A stretch of 64,000 nt of DNA from NCBI GenBank assembly GCA_959600905.1, contig CAUGNO010000001.1, forward strand, positions 186,001-250,000. The letters run 5' to 3'. Of this stretch, positions 52,150 to 61,043 are shown piece by piece (position 1 is the first letter of the stretch; each line of letters opens with the position of its first letter). The notes beneath the pieces were generated by a model. That model was not told the origin of the DNA. It was given only the letters and a program-made list of their open reading frames with translations, and ran no database searches. The translations under genes and the position numbers were made by a program. This DNA comes from UMGS1975 sp959600905. Lineage in GTDB: Bacteria > Bacillota > Clostridia > Christensenellales > QAND01.

Positions 52150-53490
52150 TCAGTTTCCTTCCCGGTAAGCTGCCAGCACCATCGCCTGGTGGATGGGGCA
52201 CTGCTTATTGCCACAATGGGTCTTGCTCTTGTAGAAATGGATACAATGATGTCCGTTAAAGCCGTTGCTCGTGATGCTCTGCCCGCCATGCGGCATGCCA
52301 TTGATGGAAGCGGCAAACACCCGGTTTCCATACACGACCCATACAGCTCTTCGATCCCAGCTCCAAGAGCCTCCATACACGGATTTCATCGTATCGGTAT
52401 CCGCCTGCGTCAGCGGCTCGGAGTCAATGTGGTTATGGCCATACAGCCTGCGCTCTTTCCAGGACTTTCCTGTCTTCACGTCGATCACGGTATATTCTGC
52501 GCCGCGCGGAATGATCTTGTTGACTTCGCTCCACTCCGTCATCTCCACCCGGCCCTTGACCTGACTCTTTTCGGAAATGGTCAGGATGATATCGTTATCC
52601 CCATACAGAGAAGCCAGCGTTTGGCCGCCCGCTACGCCGTCCGCACTGGTATCCGCCGCCTTTTGGAAGGTCTTTACTGCCTCTACCGTTGCATCATCAT
52701 AGGTACCAGAAGCAGTTCCAATCAAGAATCCGCGCTTGATAAGCTCCTCCTGCGCCTTTACGACAGCCTGGCCGCTCATTCCTTTTTTCAAGATCCGCAC
52801 GTCGGTTTCTCCGGAAAATGCATTGGTCACAGAAATTTCTTCCTTGGCCACATAGCCGGATTTCCCAGCATAAGTTACAGCATACCAGCCCGGCTCAAAA
52901 TCCGTCACCTGTACCCCGTTGCCACAGCTTAAAACCGAAACCTCAGCAGACGCGGCATCCGGAGATTCACGCATCACCGTACCATCGTGCAGGATGGTTC
53001 CGTTTCTTCCGTCATCTCCGATAACAAACAAGCAGCTTTGATGTACAAACCCGTCCATGATACCAAATTTGGTACGGTACCATTCTCCTTCCAGCGCCAC
53101 AACCTCTACCGTGGTGCCTTCTGCCAGCTGCGTAAGCTCTTCCGCCTCTTTGCTTGGCTCTGCGCGCAGCCTTGCATCCTCAACGAAAACGCGTGCTTTG
53201 CCCGTTTCCGTCGAGCCCAGATCCTCTTTATCTTTCAACAATCCAATATCAATATCCGTGTCGCCGTTGTCTACGACGCCCTCTTCTTCACCAGAGCCAC
53301 CTACGAAAAACAAGGGATTGCCGGAATCCAGCGCATTGATGGCTTCCTCTTCCGAGGCGTGCGCTTGGCGCTCCTTTTCCGACGCGTCGGTCGCCTGTGT
53401 GCCCTGCGTATCCTCCGCTGCGCCCGTGGTTACCAAACAGGCCATAGTAGCGGCACAAAGCAGCCATGCAACCAACCTTTGTTTTTTCAT
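52150..53490 (-). CDS. Secreted SH3 / peptidoglycan-binding protein with His/Cys C-terminal domain
   Basis: A 446-residue exported protein with a signal peptide of about 25 residues ending TGAAE and an acidic linker. Two bacterial SH3-like repeats follow (about 98-160 and 163-228), then a PG_binding_1 domain (about 233-295, DGVAGGQTLASLYG). A 129-residue C-terminal domain aligns without gaps to residues 164-293 of the protein at 28383. Conserved there are GMPHG (H401), Cys416 and His434. The arrangement fits a cell-wall enzyme. Confidence 0.82.
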   Translation of the reverse strand: MKKQRLVAWLLCAATMACLVTTGAAEDTQGTQATDASEKERQAHASEEEAINALDSGNPLFFVGGSGEEEGVVDNGDTDIDIGLLKDKEDLGSTETGKARVFVEDARLRAEPSKEAEELTQLAEGTTVEVVALEGEWYRTKFGIMDGFVHQSCLFVIGDDGRNGTILHDGTVMRESPDAASAEVSVLSCGNGVQVTDFEPGWYAVTYAGKSGYVAKEEISVTNAFSGETDVRILKKGMSGQAVVKAQEELIKRGFLIGTASGTYDDATVEAVKTFQKAADTSADGVAGGQTLASLYGDNDIILTISEKSQVKGRVEMTEWSEVNKIIPRGAEYTVIDVKTGKSWKERRLYGHNHIDSEPLTQADTDTMKSVYGGSWSWDRRAVWVVYGNRVFAASINGMPHGGQSITSNGFNGHHCIHFYKSKTHCGNKQCPIHQAMVLAAYREGN

Positions 53491-53586
53491 TCGATCTCCT
53501 TCCTTCCTATGTTGCCGCCCAAATATAAGCTTTGGGAGTCACATCACAATTTTCTTGCACCTAAAGTTTGCCATTGTTCTTGGCAT

Positions 53587-53615
53587 ATTATACGGGGCAA
53601 GGGATATCTGGTCAA
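53587..53615 (-). promoter_or_regulatory. Promoter of the SH3/peptidoglycan-binding gene
   Basis: TTGACC, 17 bases, perfect TATAAT on the minus strand. The remaining 214-base gap shows nothing else. Confidence 0.7.
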
Positions 53616-53704
53616 ATGAGATAACAGGAGAATTTGCGAGCATACAGCCGATAATTTCAATATTTGACGGTTTTTCCTATTATTACAGAATTGTTACATT
53701 TCTT

Positions 53705-54256
53705 TCATATTTCCAATAATTTTTGCTTTATCGACAAAAAATCCTCAAACGAATCCGGTTTCTTCTTGGCATCTCGCAGCAGGGCTGCCGGGTGGAATGT
53801 AGCCATGACCTGTCGGCCCTGCTTTTCAAACCACTGGCCCCGCACCTTGGTAATCCTCATATCCTTGGAAAACCAATGGTTCAGCGCCGTTGCCCCCAAC
53901 AAAACGATGATTTTAGGATCTACGATTTCGATTTGGCGTTCCAAATAGCCCATGCAAGCGGCAGCTTCATCCGGTTTGGGCACACGATTGGCCGGCGGTC
54001 TGCATTTTACGATGTTGGCAATGTATACATCTTCGCGCCGTAGGCCTATGGTATCCAGCATCTGATCCAGCAGCTGCCCTGCGGCGCCTACAAAAGGAAC
54101 CCCTCTCTTATCTTCTTCCGCGCCCGGGCCCTCCCCAATAAACATGATTTTTGCCTGTAAATTCCCATCTCCCGGCACCACGTTTGTACGCGCCTGGCAC
54201 AATGGGCATGCCTGGCAAGTCTCTATCTCTTGCAGCAACGCTTGGTAATTTTCCAA
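53705..54256 (-). CDS. Family 4 uracil-DNA glycosylase
   Basis: A 183-residue iron-sulphur UDG. Motifs are GEGPGAEED (motif A, water-activating region), PFVGAAGQLLD, and CRPPxNRxP. Cluster cysteines are CQAC (14, 17) with C85 near ANIVKC and C101 near AAC, and TFHPAALLR is the second substrate motif. It removes uracil from DNA. GGAG is upstream, and folD precedes it by 12 bases. Confidence 0.93.
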   Translation of the reverse strand: MENYQALLQEIETCQACPLCQARTNVVPGDGNLQAKIMFIGEGPGAEEDKRGVPFVGAAGQLLDQMLDTIGLRREDVYIANIVKCRPPANRVPKPDEAAACMGYLERQIEIVDPKIIVLLGATALNHWFSKDMRITKVRGQWFEKQGRQVMATFHPAALLRDAKKKPDSFEDFLSIKQKLLEI

Positions 54257-54268
54257 TTTCCTTCTCCT

Positions 54269-55120
54269 TTATCGTATGGTACGCTCGGCCGCCTTGACAA
54301 CATGCTCTAGCAACAGCCAGCTTGTTACAGCGCCCAGCCCGCCGGGCACAGGGGTTACCAGCGCAGCTCTTTCCAAAGCCGATTCGGTATCCACATCTCC
54401 GCATAAGGCTCCCTGTTCATCCACATTGATGCCTACATCTACCACCACAGCGCCCGGTTTTACATAACTTTTGTCGATCATCCTCGCTCGTCCGATAGCC
54501 GCTACCAGCAAGTCGGCCTGTGCGCATACCTCCGGCAGGTTCTCCGTGGCGCTATGGCATACGGTCACAGTAGCATTCTTCGCAAGCATCAGCATCGCCA
54601 ATGGCTTGCCCACCACAAGGCTGCGCCCCAAAACCACTGCGTGCTTTCCCTTCCAAGGATATTGCTCATAGGAAAGGAGCCGCACCACAGCTTCTGCCGT
54701 ACAGGGGGCAAACCCATCGCTTTCCCCCATGAACACCTTTGCCAGGCTCCCCGGCGTCATACCGTCTATATCCTTTTCAACGGCCAGTGCTCGGATCACG
54801 GCATCCTCATCGATATGTTTTGGCAGCGGTCTAAACAATAAAATACCATGCACTGCGGGATCTTGATTCAATGCCATAAGCGCCTGTAAACACTGCTCAG
54901 TTGTGCTCTCTTGCGGAAGCACTGTTTTTTTCACGGCTATGCCAACCTGCTCCGCCTTTTTAATGGCAGAGCGCTCATAAGCAATATCATCTTCCCGTTC
55001 CCCGATGCGCAGAATACCAAGGCCCGGTTGCATTTTCTGCGCACGCAATACCTCAACCGAAGCCTCGATCCCACTGCGGATTGCTTTTGCGCATGCCGCG
55101 CCTTTCATCAATGCTGCCAT
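54269..55120 (-). CDS. folD: Methylenetetrahydrofolate dehydrogenase / cyclohydrolase
   Basis: A 283-residue bifunctional enzyme of one-carbon metabolism. Motifs are YERSAIKKAEQVGI (catalytic lysine K of YxxxK-like), LLFRPLPKHIDE, VVLGRSLVVGKPLAMLML and VDVGINV. It overlaps fchA by 13 bases. A separate cyclohydrolase next door makes its second activity partly redundant. Confidence 0.94.
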   Translation of the reverse strand: MAALMKGAACAKAIRSGIEASVEVLRAQKMQPGLGILRIGEREDDIAYERSAIKKAEQVGIAVKKTVLPQESTTEQCLQALMALNQDPAVHGILLFRPLPKHIDEDAVIRALAVEKDIDGMTPGSLAKVFMGESDGFAPCTAEAVVRLLSYEQYPWKGKHAVVLGRSLVVGKPLAMLMLAKNATVTVCHSATENLPEVCAQADLLVAAIGRARMIDKSYVKPGAVVVDVGINVDEQGALCGDVDTESALERAALVTPVPGGLGAVTSWLLLEHVVKAAERTIR

Positions 55121-55740
55121 AATGTTTCCTCCACTTTCTGCACCATCGCATCACAGGATTGTACAGTCTTTATCAGCAATGCATTGCTTTGATCATACAG
55201 CTGCTGTGCCTTTTCTTTTTCCTGCATCAGCTGCGCATTGATCCATACGTTCATCGCAGCGCAGTGGGCACAGGCCCTGGCCATTGCCGCAGCACAGCCA
55301 AGATCGCTTTGCACCAGCTTACTGATGTTTTCCTTCAGAGCCTCTAGCGTCTCTACCACCGCAGCGCCCAGCTCCAAGATCCTCATAGGTGGCTGTGCAG
55401 CCTGCCACAGGCAGTGCTCCAGCACCTCTTGTTTTCTCTGTTTTTCTTCCGATGTTTCCGCAGGCATGCCGTAGGCTCTGGACAACGGCTCAAACGCCTC
55501 TGCATCCTCCTGCATGCAACGCAAAAGTGCATCCCGGTACTGCATGAGTATCTGCAGCTTTTCCTTTAACATTGGCTCTACCGGAATGAATTTCCTTTTG
55601 CCTATTGTCAGATTCGTTGCCATACCGCCCAGGCAGGCAGCCAAAGCGCCTGCCAGCGCACTGACCCCACCGCCGCCTGGCACCGGGCTTTTACTCATCA
55701 GCGCTACAGAAAAATCTTTGATGGATTGTTCCTCTAACAT
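55108..55740 (-). CDS. fchA: Methenyltetrahydrofolate cyclohydrolase (cyclodeaminase family)
   Basis: A 210-residue helical protein of the FTCD_C/FchA family, with the opening FSVALMSKSPVPGGGGVSAL and a helical tail rich in Ala and Gln. FchA hydrolyses methenyl-THF to formyl-THF in acetogens and glycine or purine fermenters. It is the first gene of fchA-folD-UDG. GGAG precedes the ATG. Confidence 0.88.
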   Translation of the reverse strand: MLEEQSIKDFSVALMSKSPVPGGGGVSALAGALAACLGGMATNLTIGKRKFIPVEPMLKEKLQILMQYRDALLRCMQEDAEAFEPLSRAYGMPAETSEEKQRKQEVLEHCLWQAAQPPMRILELGAAVVETLEALKENISKLVQSDLGCAAAMARACAHCAAMNVWINAQLMQEKEKAQQLYDQSNALLIKTVQSCDAMVQKVEETLWQH

Positions 55741-55766
55741 GATTTTCTCCTTTTCCCCTTTTGTTT

Positions 55767-55795
55767 ATTGTACCAAGGCATACAGGAAAACTCAA
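55767..55795 (-). promoter_or_regulatory. Promoter of fchA-folD
   Basis: TTGAGT, 17 bases, TACAAT on the minus strand. Confidence 0.6.
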
Positions 55796-55816
55796 TCACC
55801 GCTAAATTACACACAA

Positions 55817-55846
55817 AAAGGGCCGGACAATCGTGCCCGGCCCTTT
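55817..55846 (-). terminator. Terminator of ptsI
   Basis: Stem aaagggccgg/ccggccctt followed on the minus strand by TTTTTG. Confidence 0.85.
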
Positions 55847-55865
55847 GGCATTGCCTTGATAAGGC

Positions 55866-57593
55866 TTAACGGCTATAGATCTTATTCAACAACTGATCTA
55901 CGTACTCGTTGACCTCTGCAGAGGTTTGCAGCTCCAGCGCTTCCTCCGCCGCTTTTTGCATTTCCGCATAGTTGGATTTGCGAATCAGGTTTTTGATGGT
56001 CGGAATGGAACCAGCGCTCATGCTGAATTCATCCAGGCCCATGCCCAGCAACAGAGCCGCCCCTTTTTCATCGCCGGCCAGCTCGCCACAGACACCCGTC
56101 CACTTGCCTTCCTTATGGGAAGCATCGATGACCATCTTAATCGCACGGATAACAGACGGATGCAACGGCTGATACAGATCCGCAATCATCTCGTTGCCGC
56201 GGTCTACGCCCAAAACATACTGCGTCAGGTCGTTGGTGCCGATGGAGAAGAAGTCCACAATCTTGGCAAATTTCTCTGCGTTGATAGCAGCCGACGGGGT
56301 TTCCACCATGATACCAATTTCCAGCTTTTCATCAAATGCCTTGCCTTCCTGCTTCAGCTCGGCCTTGCATTCATCGATGATCTCGTACATCTTGGTAATC
56401 TCTTCTACAGAAATGACCATCGGGAACATCACGCGCAGCTTACCAAAAGCGCTGGCACGCAGCACAGCGCGCATCTGCGGTTTGATGATGTCCAAGCGAT
56501 CAAAATACATACGGATGGCACGCCAGCCCAGGAAGGGGTTCATCTCTTCCGGGAACTTGATGCAGTCTGCCGCTTTGTCACCGCCGATATCCAGCGTGCG
56601 GATGATAACAGGATTGGGGGCCATCGCCTCCGCCGCGGCCTTGTATGCTTCAAACTGCTCGTCCTCAGTCGGCAACGTCGGGCGAGACATATACAGGAAT
56701 TCTGTACGGAACAGGCCTACGCCCTCTGCACCGTTTTCCTTGGCGCCCTTGCAGTCATTCGGAGAAGCAATGTTGCCAACGACCTCTACCTTATGGCCGT
56801 CGGTGGTAACAGCCTCCAGCATCTTGACCGCATCCAGCTGGCGCTTATGCTCCAAGAACGCATCCAGTTTTTTCTTGCCCTCTGCGAGCTGCTCGTCGTC
56901 GGGATTTACCGTTACATCGCAGTCCACTGCATCCAACACCACGGTATCGCCATGCTTCACCTTGGAGAGGATATCGCCCGTGCCGACGATAGCCGGCAGG
57001 CCCATGATACGGGCAATGATGGAGGTATGGCTGGTGCGGCCGCCCAACTGGGTCACAAAGCCTTTTACATAGTTCATATCCATCGTGGCAGTATCGGACG
57101 GGGTCAGGTCGTTGGCAAATACCACGACTTCCTCATCCAAATCATCCAAAGAGACGCGCACATTGCCCACAACATTGTCCAGGATACGGCCGCCTACGTC
57201 CTTGATGTCTGCCGCGCGTTCACGCAGATACTCGTCATCCAAGGAAGCCAGCATCGCGGAAACCTCTTCCGTGGCTTCTTTAACAGCCTTATCCGCATGC
57301 ATCATGCCGTTGTTGATTTTATCCATCACAGCATCTTCCAGCGTGGGGTCGTTGAGCATCATCAAGTGAGCGCGGAATACATCAGCCTCTTTGGCGCTCA
57401 GGCGTTTTTCCGTTTTCTCAATGATCTCATTGAGCTGCGCTTCCGTTTCGGTTACAGCTTTACGGAATTTTTCGATCTCCGCTTCACATTCAGACGGATT
57501 TGCCAGCAACGATTCGTTGATGACAACCTCTTTTTGTTCCAATACAAATGCTTTCCCGATTGCAATACCCGGGGATGCAATAATTCCTTTCAT
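55866..57593 (-). CDS. ptsI: PTS enzyme I
   Basis: A 575-residue PEP-protein phosphotransferase that starts the sugar PTS. The swivelling domain has the phosphorylated His189 in GGRTSHTSIIARIMGLPAIVG. The PEP-binding barrel contains GVGLFRTEFLYM and DFFSIGTNDLTQYVLGVDR. AGAGGTG lies before the ATG. It follows ptsH by about 90 bases with a hairpin between (57639-57666). Confidence 0.97.
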   Translation of the reverse strand: MKGIIASPGIAIGKAFVLEQKEVVINESLLANPSECEAEIEKFRKAVTETEAQLNEIIEKTEKRLSAKEADVFRAHLMMLNDPTLEDAVMDKINNGMMHADKAVKEATEEVSAMLASLDDEYLRERAADIKDVGGRILDNVVGNVRVSLDDLDEEVVVFANDLTPSDTATMDMNYVKGFVTQLGGRTSHTSIIARIMGLPAIVGTGDILSKVKHGDTVVLDAVDCDVTVNPDDEQLAEGKKKLDAFLEHKRQLDAVKMLEAVTTDGHKVEVVGNIASPNDCKGAKENGAEGVGLFRTEFLYMSRPTLPTEDEQFEAYKAAAEAMAPNPVIIRTLDIGGDKAADCIKFPEEMNPFLGWRAIRMYFDRLDIIKPQMRAVLRASAFGKLRVMFPMVISVEEITKMYEIIDECKAELKQEGKAFDEKLEIGIMVETPSAAINAEKFAKIVDFFSIGTNDLTQYVLGVDRGNEMIADLYQPLHPSVIRAIKMVIDASHKEGKWTGVCGELAGDEKGAALLLGMGLDEFSMSAGSIPTIKNLIRKSNYAEMQKAAEEALELQTSAEVNEYVDQLLNKIYSR

Positions 57594-57638
57594 AAAAGCA
57601 CCTCTTCACTCAAATTCGTGTTGGCTATATGGCAAATG

Positions 57639-57666
57639 GCGGCCGGAGCAAAGCTCCGACCGCACA
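57639..57666 (-). terminator. Weak hairpin between ptsH and ptsI
   Basis: GCGGTCGGAGC...GCTCCGGCCGC-type imperfect stem on the minus strand with no real T run. It may act as a partial terminator or a stability element that sets the HPr:EI ratio. Confidence 0.45.
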
Positions 57667-57681
57667 AGTTCTAAGCGATAC

Positions 57682-57942
57682 TTATTCTTCCAGGTTGTCC
57701 AACAGATCGATGAGAGCGTTCAGAGCTTCCTGCTCGTCTTCGCCCGTGCAGGAAATGGTGATTTCGCTGCCGTTGCTGGCGCCCAAGCTCAACACAGAGA
57801 TGATGGACTTTGCATTGCCTTCTTTGCCATCTTTTTTGATTTTGATGGTGCTCTTGAATTTCGCCGCTTTCTGTACGAACAAAGAAGCCGGACGGGCATG
57901 CAGGCCAGTCTCATTCTTCACAACAAAGTTTTTTTCGACCAT
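57682..57942 (-). CDS. ptsH: PTS phosphocarrier HPr
   Basis: An 86-residue HPr. His15 lies in ETGLHARPASLFV and the regulatory Ser46 in NAKSIISVLSLGA, the site used by HPr kinase in Gram-positives. I start at the ATG nine bases from AGGAGG; a TTG two codons earlier is too close. It is between the EIIA gene and ptsI. Confidence 0.96.
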   Translation of the reverse strand: MVEKNFVVKNETGLHARPASLFVQKAAKFKSTIKIKKDGKEGNAKSIISVLSLGASNGSEITISCTGEDEQEALNALIDLLDNLEE

Positions 57943-57974
57943 TTTCAAATTCCTCCTGTAAAATTCCCCAGCAA

Positions 57975-58397
57975 TTAGCCAGCCAGGTTAAATTCTGCTT
58001 TGATATCTTTGCACGTATCGGCAATCATGCCCATGCAATGTTCTTTGATCTCCTGCAACGACATAGCACCGCGCATCCCCAGCGCTTCGATCAGCATCGG
58101 CAGGTTTACACCGCTCAAACATTCGATGTTCGGGGTCTTGCCGTCCACTTCACGATTGATATTGGCAGCCGTAACATTGCACGGGGTGCCGCCGTAAAGG
58201 TCGACAAATACCAGCACACCGTCATCGCAAACGATCTCTGCCAGCTTGTTGCGAACCTTTTCATTGAAGGACTCGAAGCTGTCGTCCGCTGCCAAGCCGA
58301 TGGAATACAGGCCTTCCTGCGGTCCCATGATCAGATCCACGCTGGAAACGATACCAGCCGCCATGTTGGCGTGGGTGACAATCAGTACTTGCATCAT
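57975..58397 (-). CDS. PTS mannose-family EIIA domain protein
   Basis: A 140-residue EIIA of the mannose/sorbose family. The phosphorylated His is near residue 9 (VLIVTHANMAAGI), and DLYGGTPCNVTA is the family loop. It would take phosphate from HPr and give it to EIIB. It precedes ptsH by 32 bases. No EIIB/C/D gene adjoins it; the only EIIB lies at 63430. Confidence 0.9.
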   Translation of the reverse strand: MMQVLIVTHANMAAGIVSSVDLIMGPQEGLYSIGLAADDSFESFNEKVRNKLAEIVCDDGVLVFVDLYGGTPCNVTAANINREVDGKTPNIECLSGVNLPMLIEALGMRGAMSLQEIKEHCMGMIADTCKDIKAEFNLAG

Positions 58398-58478
58398 TGT
58401 AGGTCACTCTCCTAATAATAAATCTTGTATCTTGCGCAAGGGTTCCTACGTTCCTTGCAACATTCCATTACGACTTAG

Positions 58479-58508
58479 ATTATATATTGTAATGAAATAC
58501 ATTGTCAA
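58479..58508 (-). promoter_or_regulatory. Promoter of EIIA-ptsH-ptsI
   Basis: TTGACA, 18 bases, perfect TATAAT on the minus strand. The ~80-base leader has a possible GCAAGG/CCTTGC hairpin. Confidence 0.7.
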
Positions 58509-58600
58509 TGAAAAATGGCAAACCCAAGAGAGAAAAACACAAATTCGTTCCCTAATAAACCATCTTTTCCCATTCAAATATTTTGTGTAATTTTTTTGTT

Positions 58601-59722
58601 TCACCGCTGCTGTGCCTCCAGGGCCTGCACAGCGGTTTGAAGAGGGATATCCTCCAGCTCTGTGCCGGCCCATCCCGGCAGGCCGTTGCAGGTCAGTTTG
58701 ACGTCCGGTGCCACCCCTTTTTCATGGATCACTGTACCATCTGCCATTCGATATTCAGCCATGGTATATTTCAATCCCGATCCGTCCTTTAGGGTTTTCA
58801 ATTTTTGTACAACGCCCTTCCCATACGTGGTATCCCCTACGATCAGCGCCCTGCCCTGGTTTTGCAAAACACCCGCAAAGATCTCGGCCGCAGATGCGCT
58901 CTGCCCATCTGTAAGCACAGCCATTGGCATTGTATAGCGCTGTCCCCCGCTTGTTTGATACCGCTCTTCCTTTCCCTTCGCCTCTAAAAGGCACAAGACC
59001 TCTGTTTTATCCGGCAAGCAGCCGTTTAGCATTGTTAAAACAGCATCCATTCTGCCGCCCGGATTATGCCGCACATCAATGATAACGCCTTTGGCTTGGC
59101 TAAACTGCGCCATGGCTTTTTCAAACTCATCTTCCATACCCTCCTGGACAAAGGAACGGATGCGAATATACCCGTAGCCGTTGGGAAGCGTCTTGACGAT
59201 GATGGCGGGTAGCGGCTCAATTTTTTGTGGGATGACGACAATGTCTCTTGTCATCCCTTCGCGCTGAACGGTAAACAGCGTGGTAACGCCTTCCTCCGGC
59301 GCCCAGTCTACCTTGCCGACAGGTTCGCCATTGATTTTTACGATCAGATCTCCCTTTGCCAGCCCAGCGTTCTGTGCAGGGCTTTGTTCGATAATGTCTG
59401 TAACCTGCCAGCCCTCTTGCACGCTTAAAAGCTCTGCGCCAATCCCGGCCGCCTCTTCTCCTGTAATATCCGCTATTAGGTCCTGCATCTGTGCAGGCGA
59501 AAGCCATTGGGTATACTCATCCTCTACCGCCTGCGCCAACGCGGCGCAAGCAGCTTGATCCATCGTCAGTGTATCCAAGGGCGTTAACGCTTCATTTTTC
59601 AAGGTAGCTTCCACTTGGCGAGCCATCACAAAGGGGCCCCTCCCCGCAACATATCCAACGCCGCCTGCCAGCATCACACACAGCAGGCAGACCCAAATTA
59701 CCATGCCCTTCTGTTTACGCAT
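58601..59722 (-). CDS. Second S41-family protease
   Basis: A 373-residue S41 protease. A signal anchor is at about 7-27, a short PDZ domain at about 90-150 (IIEQSPAQNAGLAKGDLIVK) and the catalytic VIIDVRHNPGGRMD. The nucleophile is in QSASAAEI with lysine in TYGKG 25 residues later. Compared with the gene at 50877 it shares architecture but is clearly diverged. The ATGATG pair makes the exact start uncertain by one codon. Confidence 0.9.
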   Translation of the reverse strand: MRKQKGMVIWVCLLCVMLAGGVGYVAGRGPFVMARQVEATLKNEALTPLDTLTMDQAACAALAQAVEDEYTQWLSPAQMQDLIADITGEEAAGIGAELLSVQEGWQVTDIIEQSPAQNAGLAKGDLIVKINGEPVGKVDWAPEEGVTTLFTVQREGMTRDIVVIPQKIEPLPAIIVKTLPNGYGYIRIRSFVQEGMEDEFEKAMAQFSQAKGVIIDVRHNPGGRMDAVLTMLNGCLPDKTEVLCLLEAKGKEERYQTSGGQRYTMPMAVLTDGQSASAAEIFAGVLQNQGRALIVGDTTYGKGVVQKLKTLKDGSGLKYTMAEYRMADGTVIHEKGVAPDVKLTCNGLPGWAGTELEDIPLQTAVQALEAQQR

Positions 59723-59783
59723 CATGCACCCCCATATTAGTGCATGCAGACCGCTTGGCCAAATATGCCGCAAGATGCAAAAG

Positions 59784-59812
59784 AAAAAGGCAGGAATACT
59801 CCTGCCTTTTTT
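59784..59812 (-). terminator. Terminator of the first zinc dehydrogenase
   Basis: Stem aaaggcagga/tcctgccttt followed by a T run. Confidence 0.85.
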
Positions 59813-59826
59813 GAATGAGGGTTTGA

Positions 59827-60885
59827 TTACACTCCCTGCAAATCCACCGTTACACGATAAGCATCCGGCGTAGCGGCCGCTTCATAGGCCTTCTGGATGT
59901 CACGCAGCGGGATGTATTTTCCTTCCAGCGAATACGAGCAATCGATCAGGCGTTTGCTGATCAGTGTTGCGGATTCATACCAGTCAGTCAGGTTCGCAAC
60001 AAAGGAACCGATGATTTCGAGCTTGCGATAGTGCAGCTCGTTGGGATCTACCTGCAGTTCCGGTTTCGGATAGCCAGCCGGGAAAATAACCAGCTTGCCG
60101 CGGAAATGCTTGAGCATCTCATAGCCCTGTTTGTAAGCCAGCGTAGAGCCAACCGCCGCGATCACGGTATCAGCGCCCTTGCCATCTGTCAAATCCTTAA
60201 CAGCCTGCACCGGGTCGGTATTCTTGGCGTCGATGACGTCAATGCCCATTTCCTTGGCCCTGGCAATCTTCTTGGGAGAAATATCGGAAATCATGACACG
60301 AGCGCCAAACGCTTTGGCTACCTGCGCATTGACCAGTCCCATCGTGCCCGCACCGATAACGACAACATCCTGCATCGGCTGAATGTTGCACTTATGCGCA
60401 CAGGACACAACCGTAGCCGCCGGTTCCAAGAAACCAGCTTCTGCCGGGGCAATGTCGTTGTTGATGGCAATTACATATTTCTGATCCATCACCACATAGT
60501 CAGCAAACCGCTTTTGTCCATAATAGCCATCCGGGCCAGGACCCTGTTTTTTGTTATTGACGCAGTCACTCGTCAAGCCCTGACGGCAAGCATCACAAAC
60601 GCCGCAGAAGCCGCTCATGCCGCCAACCTGCTGACCGATTTTGAACGAATCGTATACTTCATCGCCCTTGGCAATGATCGTGCCAGCCCATTCATGGCCG
60701 CCCGCCATCGGGAATCCCTGATGGTCACGCAGACCCATCCACTGCTGATAGTCAGTGGTACAGATGTTGTTTGTCGCCATTTTGATGACGATGTCCGTCG
60801 GCCCTACTTCGGGGAACGGTGCCTCGTGCATCTCAGCAACGTGTCCTTTGACGATAACGCCAAAATGAATTTTGTCAGGAAGCAT
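59827..60885 (-). CDS. Zinc-dependent medium-chain dehydrogenase, copy 1
   Basis: A 352-residue MDR-family oxidoreductase. Catalytic Cys is in NNICTTDYQQW, zinc and His in GHEWAG, and the structural zinc cysteines in FCGVCDACRQGLTSDC. The Rossmann motif VVIGAGTMGLVNAQVAKAFG binds NAD(P). It resembles sorbitol, threonine and galactitol-phosphate dehydrogenases. About three quarters of residues match copy 2 by eye, with near-identical ends. The ATG has AAGGAGG upstream and a ~150-base leader. Confidence 0.85.
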   Translation of the reverse strand: MLPDKIHFGVIVKGHVAEMHEAPFPEVGPTDIVIKMATNNICTTDYQQWMGLRDHQGFPMAGGHEWAGTIIAKGDEVYDSFKIGQQVGGMSGFCGVCDACRQGLTSDCVNNKKQGPGPDGYYGQKRFADYVVMDQKYVIAINNDIAPAEAGFLEPAATVVSCAHKCNIQPMQDVVVIGAGTMGLVNAQVAKAFGARVMISDISPKKIARAKEMGIDVIDAKNTDPVQAVKDLTDGKGADTVIAAVGSTLAYKQGYEMLKHFRGKLVIFPAGYPKPELQVDPNELHYRKLEIIGSFVANLTDWYESATLISKRLIDCSYSLEGKYIPLRDIQKAYEAAATPDAYRVTVDLQGV

Positions 60886-60919
60886 GGGAAAACCCTCCTT
60901 AAATGATATATATTGAGGC

Positions 60920-60935
60920 GCCGGGGCACCCCGGC
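60920..60935 (-). promoter_or_regulatory. GC-rich leader hairpin of dehydrogenase copy 1
   Basis: GCCGGGG/CCCCGGC with a two-base loop lies about 25 bases ahead of the ribosome site in an otherwise A/T-rich leader. It could affect mRNA stability or translation. Confidence 0.5.
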
Positions 60936-61043
60936 TCCACAATGATCTTTGTAAAGCGGTCAATAATAAAATATATACTGCAACCCTGCAATATGCCCAT
61001 TCGGATAAAAAGAGGAGCAAACATAATTGATATATACAGATGT

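Noticed and set aside
55926..57674. Open frame of 582 codons on the + strand opposite ptsI
   Set aside because: It mirrors the ptsI codon pattern, has no ribosome site and no recognisable domain; ptsI on the minus strand is unambiguous.
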